Assembly (NCBI GenBank): GCA_020186115.1
Contig: WSYJ01000187.1
Span: forward strand, 124,001 to 188,000
DNA from: Histomonas meleagridis
Lineage: Eukaryota > Parabasalia > Tritrichomonadida > Dientamoebidae
Reading direction: 5' to 3'
DNA: 64,000 bases
The position numbers were made by a program, and so were the translations under genes. Of this stretch, positions 20,477-27,536 are shown one piece after another; position 1 is the first letter of the stretch, and each line of letters starts with the position of its first letter. Under the pieces are notes generated by a model. The model had not been told where the DNA came from and did not search any database. It saw only the letters and a program-made list of their open reading frames with translations.

Positions 20477-20792
20477 TGGATGCGTGTGCAGTAAACGAAT
20501 ATGAAATTGATTAGCTCATATTTTTTTTTAAATAAACATAATACATTTAAGATTAATATCATTCGAAAATACACTCGCCTCAAGAAAATAATTACAATGT
20601 TTATACATTATCCACTGATTCCATTGCTTATATTAAGAATCATTTTCAAAATTAAAATTATAATATTTGAAAGGGAAAAATCTATTTTTTGTCTGTCCTT
20701 CGTCACGATTAAGCTTAATATTTCCTTGGAATAACTTAACTTTAAAAGCTGAAGAACGGGAGAACGTTAATTTATTCCAAGGAACCTAAAAA
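20477..20792. other. Intergenic region upstream of the 20793 gene
   Basis: AT-rich; contains a 13-bp inverted repeat (20722-20784, listed separately) with AACGGG and AACGTTAA between the arms. No coding frame of substance. Confidence 0.5.
20722..20784. repeat. Perfect 13-bp inverted repeat upstream of a gene
   Basis: TTCCTTGGAATAA at 20722-20734 is repeated in reverse complement as TTATTCCAAGGAA at 20772-20784, with 37 bases between. It ends 8 bases before the ATG at 20793. In RNA it would form a stem-loop in the 5' leader; in DNA it could be a paired binding site. Confidence 0.8.
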
Positions 20793-21695
20793 ATGAAAAT
20801 GAATGTACCTTACATAAATAGATTGAATTTCTTTGGAAAAATATGTCTTAATAGAGCCATAAATCTGTTCCAGCAAATCAATTCAGAAGAATATGAAGAT
20901 GATTTTTTATTATCTTTATTGGAAAAAGGAAAAGAATATGAATATTCAACTATTTCTAACGCAATGAACTTTGCAAATTCATGGAAAGTTCTTGGAAAAG
21001 ATCCTTCTTATCAAGTCTTAAATCGACTTCTATATTTAACATTTCTTCAACCAGATTTTGTTAATCAATTCATATTTTTGGCAGATACGTTAGACAGTTT
21101 CAATTGGCTTTTCAATGGACTTGCAAAAATAATGGTGAATGATATGCAAACATTCCAAACATCTATTCGAACCGATCATCAAATTTGGTCTTTTCTCATT
21201 GATAAATTAAATCAAGATATAGATCACCTTTTTGAACCTTCCTCACTCAAAATTAGGTATCACGATAGAGAATTTTCTTATATTGCAGAAGTTATTCCAT
21301 TTTATTGGCCTTTTGATTCTTCTTCGCACATTAAAGTCAAAGAGCTTGTTTGTTCGTTTTGTGATTTCTGTGTTCAAACGAAATCAAAAGCTTCCATTGA
21401 ATTGTTTAATATTTTTTGTTTCATTTTCCCCAAAAAAGTTCCAGAAATTATAAACTCAAACCTTAATTTACTTAGTGTAAAAACACTTTCCTTCCTTATT
21501 AAATGTGGTTACATTCAGTTTCCTCATGAAGGCCAAAGTTTGTGTGCGAAAATCTCATTAAAAACAGTAGACATTGACCCTAATGCTTCATTAGAATTGG
21601 CTAAAATTTGCACAAATGATGAAAAAAGTCCATTAATTGTTAGAGCACTTTCATGTTTCAATATAGAGACACATAAATTTTGCTTTGATGAATAA
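20793..21695 (+). CDS. Conserved-looking helical protein of unknown function
   Basis: A 300-residue protein with no motif I recognise. It is helical, fairly rich in Phe, Cys and Leu, without a signal peptide or membrane span. Alternating helices, for example KASIELFNIFCFIFPKKVPE and LLSVKTLSFLIKCGYIQFP, would suit a HEAT or other alpha-solenoid fold. Two ATGs stand at codons 1 and 3. The 13-bp inverted repeat lies directly upstream. No function is assigned. Confidence 0.6.
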   Translation: MKMNVPYINRLNFFGKICLNRAINLFQQINSEEYEDDFLLSLLEKGKEYEYSTISNAMNFANSWKVLGKDPSYQVLNRLLYLTFLQPDFVNQFIFLADTLDSFNWLFNGLAKIMVNDMQTFQTSIRTDHQIWSFLIDKLNQDIDHLFEPSSLKIRYHDREFSYIAEVIPFYWPFDSSSHIKVKELVCSFCDFCVQTKSKASIELFNIFCFIFPKKVPEIINSNLNLLSVKTLSFLIKCGYIQFPHEGQSLCAKISLKTVDIDPNASLELAKICTNDEKSPLIVRALSCFNIETHKFCFDE

Positions 21696-22243
21696 TTTTT
21701 TTTTATAAAATAAAATGCTTTATAAATGTTTTTAGATTAATTGTTTTTTCATACATTTTTACCATAAACGAAAAGATTCATATTAAGCAATCTCAAAAAA
21801 TATTTTTCAAATGAGCATAAAAAATTTTAATTTCTAATTCCAAAAGAAAAAAGTAAATCCCTCCAACAAGAACAAAAAGATAAAGTACCGAGAATAGAGA
21901 ACAATTTTTAGATGGATATCAAATATGTGCATATATTGTGACAAAAAAATATAATGATATCGAAAAGACATGTATGAGCAATATATATTAGAGATCAGTT
22001 ATATTAATAATATTAAATAGGAAAAGAAGATAAAATTTAGTATGGTAAATGAGATTTGACACACTGATCTATGCAAACTCTGAGGGGACTACGACAGAGA
22101 TGCAATAATACTTTTTGTCGATTTTGCTGTTGCTTTTATAAACTATTTAAAAAGTGGAATAACAAAAAAGTGCATATTAATATGACGGTTCGGATTTGGC
22201 ATTAATTTTTTTGACAGCGTGGCATTTTTTACATAGATTGAGC
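21696..22243. other. Intergenic region and Hsp70-like gene promoter
   Basis: AT-rich. The right end has ACGGTT at 22185-22190, about 54 bases before the Hsp70-like ATG. A less AT-rich patch at about 22075-22110 could belong to an RNA, but I found no box or fold to support one. Confidence 0.45.
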
Positions 22244-24934
22244 ATGGATAAAGAAGAACCAGCAGGTTCTTATACAGTTGGAATAGATTTTGGAAACAAA
22301 AGAATCATTGGTTACATTTTTGTATATGAACATATGAAACTTATCCCTATCAAAGAATCGACTTCATCTTCAAATATTGACATGCCAGCATATGTATCTT
22401 ATTTAACACCAAACCGTATAGCAGGAGAACAATCCTTAAGAAATCTAACAAATTACTTAACGACGACTTTTTTTGATCTCAATAAATTAATATCATTGAA
22501 ATTTGATGACACAAAAAGGATATCTTTTTCAAACAATGTCTGTTTTAAACTAGAAGCTATTAAAGATAACTTTACTGGGATAAAATTAGCTTTGTCTAAT
22601 GACGAACAATCTCAAATTCTCAGACCAGAGCAGTGCATTTCTTATTTGCTAAAATCTTTATTATCAAACATTTCGTTAATTGAAGATAAACACATACAAA
22701 ACAAATCCTTCTCTTCATGTTACTTATCTGTATTACCATGGTGGGACATATATCATAGGCAAGCTCTTTATGATGCAGCTTCAATAATCAAAATCAACTC
22801 CTTAGGTCTGATAAACACCACGACAGCAGCTGCAATGAAATATGCATTTGATAACTTCTATGAAGATATTGGAAAATCAAATACTATGTTCATAGATTTT
22901 GGGGATTCATCAATGAATGTTTCTATCGCAAATTATGTTTCAATAGGTCCTGACACTCTTCGCACAAACATTTTGAGCACTGTTAGTGATTTGAATATCA
23001 GCGGTTCACATATTTCGGATATAATTAGAGATATTTTCATTAAAAAACTGAAAGAAATTGCAGAAATGAAAAACGAAAAAATTATAGTTAACTCAGATGA
23101 TGAATCACTAGTCAAAGCATTTTTAATGGAAATGAACAGATATGTTATTGATGCCAAGATAAAATATTATCGTTGTGAACGATTTGAAGTTGATATTGGA
23201 GCTTATCTTAGTGATGGATATAAATTTATCGCAGAGACCAAAGAATTTGAAGAGAATATTAGTGAACTTACACAAGTTGTCACAAAGCCAATTCAAAAAG
23301 CACTTGAAGATGCTCATCTTGATAAAAATCAACTAAATGAAATTATCATTATCGGTGGTAGTGCATATGTTAAACCATTTATAACGAAAATTGGGGAATT
23401 CTTTAATCGAGAATTAAGAATTGATCGAAAAGCAGCGGAATATGTTGCACAAGGAATGGGCTATATTGCAGCAATGCTTGATCCTAAAGAACCAATTCAT
23501 GAAAATTTCGAAATCAAAGAAATTTATCAAGAATGTATAATTGATAATGAAAATGATGATATTAATATTTATGCCAAATGGAAAGAAAATGGAGAAGATA
23601 AAAATATACTATTATTTGAAAAAGGAATACAACTTCCTTCAGAGGAAAAGCTTCTTGTTAATGATAAAATTGAACTTATTAGAAATAATAATTTAATTGG
23701 AGTTATACATGTTCGGAATCCAGAATATGTTAATATTGAGCTTAATATTTCACATATGATTAAGGTTAAGGAAAACGAAAATGTTAAATATGAACCACAT
23801 TATGGATTAAGTGAAAAAGAAATTCAAGATTTCATTAATATCGAAGATCAAATGCAGCAAAATGATGACAACATTGTAAAAATTGAAACAATAAAGTATA
23901 ATATTGAATCAAATTTAAATGAATTAAAGCGGCTTACTGATTATGTTAATGAAAGTGAAATGAAAATAATTAATGTCGCAAAGGAAAATTTATCTTCATT
24001 GAAAAAAAAGTCTTTGCAAGAAGCTTCTATTGAAGTAGAAAATATTTCAGGTATTGTTGAACAAATTGATGAAATATATGCATATGCAAGAGAAAGAAAA
24101 GGACTTCTCGAATATTGTAACAATAAATTTCAATCATTAAAAAATGGGGTTGAAGAGGAAGCAAGTAAACTTGTTGAACAATTAAAAAGAGAAGGAAATA
24201 CTAATTTATATAATGAAAAATATGAAGAATTAAATAAACTTAAAATCAAATTGGAGATACTAAAAAACTGGTATTACCAAGATAAACATTGTAATAATCC
24301 AGAAGATGCAAAGAGTAAAGAAGATATCTTTGATTATGGCGGAAAGTTTTCAATAAGTATTAGAGATTTTATAAATAATATTAGAAAAACAAAAATGGGA
24401 GCTAACAAAGAAAATATACCTTCAGCACAACAACCTCATATAAGGTGTGAAAATGATAAAAATGTTGAAAGACAACATGAATGTTATCCAGCACCATCCA
24501 GCACAAAAGAAATGGAAGAAGATGAAAAGGAAAATATTCCCCAACCATCACAATCAATAACAACAAAAGATGAAAATGATAAAAATATTGAAAGACAACA
24601 TGAATGTTATCCAGCACCATCCAGCACAAAAGAAATGGAAGAAGATGAAAAGGAAAATATTCCCCAACCACCACAGTCAATAACAATAAAAGATGAAAAT
24701 GATAAAAATATTGAAAGACAACATGAATGTTATCCAGCACCATCCAGCACAAAAGAAATGGAAGAAGATGAAAAGGAAAAGATCAAAAAACTTGAAGAAA
24801 TATGTAAAAATCAAAATAAAAAGATCAAAGAACTCGAAGAAATATGTGAAAATCAAAATAAAAAAATCAAAGAACTTCGAGACACAACCAACGAATTCAT
24901 TCAAAAATTAAACAACATCATTAAAAACCTTTAA
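22244..24934 (+). CDS. Hsp70/Hsp110-like chaperone, divergent, with repetitive C-terminus
   Basis: An 896-residue protein. The N-terminal ATPase part is recognisable by GIDFGNKR (13-20), MFIDFGDSSMNVSIANY (phosphate 2) and IIIIGGSAYVKPF (adenosine motif). A substrate-domain region and long helices follow, as in Hsp110/Grp170 co-chaperones. The first phosphate loop lacks the two threonines of canonical Hsp70 (GIDLGTT), which argues for a nucleotide-exchange or holdase role rather than a classical folding cycle. The tail is unusual: three copies of a 41-residue unit (containing ECYPAPSSTKEMEEDEKE), then a coiled coil built on KIKKLEEICKNQNKK and its repeats. There is no ER retention motif or signal peptide, so it is probably cytosolic. 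The open frame begins upstream with a TTG; I use the first ATG. Confidence 0.78.
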   Translation: MDKEEPAGSYTVGIDFGNKRIIGYIFVYEHMKLIPIKESTSSSNIDMPAYVSYLTPNRIAGEQSLRNLTNYLTTTFFDLNKLISLKFDDTKRISFSNNVCFKLEAIKDNFTGIKLALSNDEQSQILRPEQCISYLLKSLLSNISLIEDKHIQNKSFSSCYLSVLPWWDIYHRQALYDAASIIKINSLGLINTTTAAAMKYAFDNFYEDIGKSNTMFIDFGDSSMNVSIANYVSIGPDTLRTNILSTVSDLNISGSHISDIIRDIFIKKLKEIAEMKNEKIIVNSDDESLVKAFLMEMNRYVIDAKIKYYRCERFEVDIGAYLSDGYKFIAETKEFEENISELTQVVTKPIQKALEDAHLDKNQLNEIIIIGGSAYVKPFITKIGEFFNRELRIDRKAAEYVAQGMGYIAAMLDPKEPIHENFEIKEIYQECIIDNENDDINIYAKWKENGEDKNILLFEKGIQLPSEEKLLVNDKIELIRNNNLIGVIHVRNPEYVNIELNISHMIKVKENENVKYEPHYGLSEKEIQDFINIEDQMQQNDDNIVKIETIKYNIESNLNELKRLTDYVNESEMKIINVAKENLSSLKKKSLQEASIEVENISGIVEQIDEIYAYARERKGLLEYCNNKFQSLKNGVEEEASKLVEQLKREGNTNLYNEKYEELNKLKIKLEILKNWYYQDKHCNNPEDAKSKEDIFDYGGKFSISIRDFINNIRKTKMGANKENIPSAQQPHIRCENDKNVERQHECYPAPSSTKEMEEDEKENIPQPSQSITTKDENDKNIERQHECYPAPSSTKEMEEDEKENIPQPPQSITIKDENDKNIERQHECYPAPSSTKEMEEDEKEKIKKLEEICKNQNKKIKELEEICENQNKKIKELRDTTNEFIQKLNNIIKNL
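24448..24780 (+). repeat. 123-bp tandem repeat inside the Hsp70-like gene
   Basis: Copies start at 24448, 24571 and 24694, an exact 123-base (41-codon) period; the third copy is cut short at about 24780. The copies are nearly identical at DNA level, so they arose recently or are kept alike by conversion. Confidence 0.9.
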
Positions 24935-25101
24935 CGGTCACCGATCAATAAAACGTTTTTCTCTTTAAACTTTGCATCGTTCTGACAAATATTTTTGATA
25001 GGTTTATGTGCTGTTTGATTTGGTCTCTGTCTGACACTTTTTTGAATTTAGTTGAACGCATATTAATTCAAATTTTGTCAATTTGACTCTGGATCGTTCA
25101 G

Positions 25102-25794
25102 ATGATTGCTTTGTTTTCGGTTCTTTCCTTAGCTTTTGTCGATCAAGATGTTTGCTCATTGTTTTCTTTTGATCCTCAGTCTTGCGTATCATATCTTGGT
25201 TGTAGATATTGCGTAGAAACTCATTCTTGCTATTCTGCATTTAATTATGATGGAACTCCATCAAAGAAATGCCCATCAACTAACTCAATGACAGGTAAAC
25301 ATGGTGGCCTTGGTACTTGCTTCACCCTTTTCACAGATGATGGATGCCAAAAATGTGTTTCAAATGACGCCAACAAGCAATGTGGCTGGTGTGAAGGTCT
25401 CGGTATATGTGCTGAAGGTGATGCTTCTGGCCCATTTGGTCTAAAATGTCTTTCACAAGATTGGCTTTTCAATACCACAAAATGCAAGAAATCAACATGT
25501 GCATCAGCTAAGTCTAAAGATAAGTGTATTCACCCATGTAAATGGAGCAAGCGAAATAAGGTGTGTTATCGCCCACGTAAAATTGCTGCTAATTCTGAAA
25601 TTGAAGAATCACAAAGTCAAGCTGAAGTTGAAAAAACTCAACGCGTTCTCATTGGTTGTGTAATCGCTTTCTTTGTATGTGCTGTTGTTGCTATTGTTGT
25701 TGGAATTTGGTACTTCAAAAGACCACTTTACACTAAGCTTCCTCTTATGTCAAATAACATTTCTTTGGACCAACTTCCATCACAAGAAATATGA
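25102..25794 (+). CDS. Cysteine-rich type I membrane protein (PSI-like) with YxxL tail
   Basis: A 230-residue protein. A short hydrophobic leader (MIALFSVLSLAFV) is a likely signal peptide. The ectodomain (about 17-175) has about 18 cysteines in patterns such as C-x2-C-x2-C and C-x2-WC (CGWCEGLGIC), typical of PSI/plexin-like cysteine-rich modules. N124 is in a glycosylation sequon. One membrane span covers about residues 181-204, followed by a 26-residue cytosolic tail with YTKL (210-213), a tyrosine-type YxxL sorting signal read by adaptor complexes. This suggests a cargo or recycling receptor of the secretory or endosomal system. The ligand is unknown. Confidence 0.75.
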   Translation: MIALFSVLSLAFVDQDVCSLFSFDPQSCVSYLGCRYCVETHSCYSAFNYDGTPSKKCPSTNSMTGKHGGLGTCFTLFTDDGCQKCVSNDANKQCGWCEGLGICAEGDASGPFGLKCLSQDWLFNTTKCKKSTCASAKSKDKCIHPCKWSKRNKVCYRPRKIAANSEIEESQSQAEVEKTQRVLIGCVIAFFVCAVVAIVVGIWYFKRPLYTKLPLMSNNISLDQLPSQEI

Positions 25795-26153
25795 TTTCTT
25801 TCTAAACAAATTTGTAACTTTCACTTTATTTTGTCTGATCTGATTATAATTTCATGAAGTATTATTTATTTTTTTTAAGCTATTCATGAAAATCTAAACA
25901 GGACCATAAATGAAATTCACAATTTAATTTTAATTTTCTTGTTCTAAATTTGTGAACAATATTTAAATTTCAAATTGTTGAACTGTATTTTAAATTTTTG
26001 CTGAATAAAATTATGTATTTTTTTAACACTTAACGAATAAAATTTTTCTAGCAATATCATATCAAGTGTAAAATAATCACATTTATAAAACAAAATTGCA
26101 TGACGGTTATATTCTGGGCACCCGAAAACAACAACTTCATTTAAAAAGTTATT
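25795..26153. promoter_or_regulatory. Intergenic region with SNARE-gene promoter elements
   Basis: AT-rich 3' region of the membrane-protein gene followed by the next promoter: ACGGTTA at 26103-26109 and GGGCACCC at 26116-26123, 31-51 bases before the ATG. No gene seen. Confidence 0.5.
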
Positions 26154-27179
26154 ATGGCAATACGCAACCGTTTAATTGAATATTTGAGTATTAATTCAAA
26201 AAGCTTTGAATTCAAACACCAAAAAATGCTGCAACAACTTGATGATGGGTTAAATGAAGCTGAAGAATTGATCCAAAGTATTCAATCTAATTTCTCACAA
26301 TTTAATAGTTCTAATTATGATGAAAAAAAGAACTTGGGAAGAACAATAGAAAATAAACTTTCACAACTCAATACCAAAATTTCGAAACTTACAACCATGT
26401 GTAACTCTATCCCTGAAGGAGAACGTGATTTCTATGTTGAAGAAATTAATCAAAATCTAAGGCCCACATATAATCGGATGATGACAGATCTTCGCCAGAA
26501 AATGCAATCTATGGAAAATGATCCTGGCTACAAGCAAAACCAACAGCTTCATAAGAACCTTGATAAGCAAGGTCTTATTCTTGACGATCTTGATCAAGCC
26601 ATATCAATTGGAAATGAAACAAAACAAACAGCCGACCAAACCATGACTACACTCCAAGAAGATCGTAAGATTCTTAACAATGTTAATAGTAATTTAGATG
26701 ATATTCAAACCGAAGGGAAAAAAGGACAAAGCATTGCGAACAAAATGCTGCGACGGATTATCTTCAACAAGTTTGTTCTTTGGACAGTAGTTGTAATTCT
26801 TCTTGCACTTTTAGCCTTTACGATATATTGGAAATTACGCGTTGTCTATGCATTAAATGTACGCATTAACAGTGCCACTGGTCTCAGTGCTAACAGTACT
26901 ACTTACTGTGTCTTAAGTTATAAAGGTCAAACGAGACAAACAGAAAATGCTGCGGGCGCATCGCCAGTTTGGTCTGAAATAATGAAGTTTAATAACGTTG
27001 GAAAAGATACACTTGGAATAGAAGTCTTTGATAACTCTGTTTCATTAGGCAGTGCTTCAGTAGATATAAATAATTATGAAACTGGAGTAGCAAGTAATGG
27101 TATTGCATCAGTCGGTAACACAGTGAATATTTCGTATTCAATACATTATTGCAACACAAAAAATACTCCTTTTGCTTAA
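26154..27179 (+). CDS. Vti1-like Qb-SNARE with a C2-like domain after the membrane anchor
   Basis: A 341-residue protein. Residues 1-130 form a helical N-terminal domain (Habc-like). Residues 133-203 follow the Vti1 SNARE motif, ending MLRRIIFNK just before the membrane, the signature of Vti1 proteins (MLRRIIQNR). The ionic-layer position appears to be Asp170 rather than Gln. The membrane span is about 205-226. In ordinary SNAREs the chain ends here. This one continues for about 115 residues with a C2-like beta domain (LNVRINSATGL, SPVWSEIMKF, LGIEVFDNSVSLGSASVDI). The loops lack the calcium-binding aspartates. By SNARE topology the extra domain would lie in the organelle lumen, and it has sequons at N247 and N325. 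The Vti1 call is strong; the C2 call is by pattern. Confidence 0.8.
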   Translation: MAIRNRLIEYLSINSKSFEFKHQKMLQQLDDGLNEAEELIQSIQSNFSQFNSSNYDEKKNLGRTIENKLSQLNTKISKLTTMCNSIPEGERDFYVEEINQNLRPTYNRMMTDLRQKMQSMENDPGYKQNQQLHKNLDKQGLILDDLDQAISIGNETKQTADQTMTTLQEDRKILNNVNSNLDDIQTEGKKGQSIANKMLRRIIFNKFVLWTVVVILLALLAFTIYWKLRVVYALNVRINSATGLSANSTTYCVLSYKGQTRQTENAAGASPVWSEIMKFNNVGKDTLGIEVFDNSVSLGSASVDINNYETGVASNGIASVGNTVNISYSIHYCNTKNTPFA

Positions 27180-27296
27180 GCAGAGAATTAATAATAATTT
27201 AAATAAATTGATTTCCGTTTTGATATATTTTTTATTTATAATTTTTACTTAATATTTGTAACTTTTATCATTCACAAAAAAAACGAGAAAAAAATC

Positions 27297-27303
27297 AAAA
27301 AAA
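27297..27303 (-). terminator. RNA polymerase III terminator of the tRNA gene
   Basis: On the minus strand seven Ts follow the discriminator base directly, then a second T-run. This is the usual polymerase III stop signal. Confidence 0.75.
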
Positions 27304-27403
27304 TATTGATGCAAGGAATCGAACCTTGATTACGCTCCTCGAACATTCAACTTGAATGATTTAAAGGAAGAAATGCGTGCCCTGCCCATTAGACGACATC
27401 AAT
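27304..27403 (-). tRNA. tRNA gene with an insert in the anticodon loop, anticodon unresolved
   Basis: Read on the minus strand, 27403 to 27304. The 7-bp acceptor stem is perfect (ATTGATG with CATCAAT) with discriminator A. The D-arm (GTCT, loop AATGGGCA, GGGC) and T-arm (CAAGG, loop TTCGATT, CCTTG) fit well; box B GGTTCGATTCC is canonical. Seven Ts follow the 3' end, as at RNA polymerase III genes. The total of 100 bases is about 28 longer than a normal tRNA. The surplus sits in the anticodon region and contains the perfect inverted repeat CATTCAAGTTGAATG. The anticodon stem is imperfect (CGC/GCG plus a mismatch). An intron is the simplest reading; a pseudogene is the alternative. I cannot assign the amino acid. 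Confidence 0.72.
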
Positions 27404-27536
27404 TTCGTTAGAATTTGTCGATTGCCATATTTCAACACATGAAGGAAATGAACTTTTTCAAAATATACAATGAAACAATTTTTATGGGAACTAAAACACC
27501 TTTTTTGATTCCTTATAAAAAAATATTTATTATTAA

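Noticed and set aside
22075..22110. ACAGAGA-containing patch as U6 snRNA
   Set aside because: The hexamer is present, but the AGC triad and following U6 stem are missing, and the box order does not fit.
24402..24904. Minus-strand frames across the Hsp70-like tail
   Set aside because: They mirror the 123-bp tandem repeat and coiled-coil codons and have no independent protein character.
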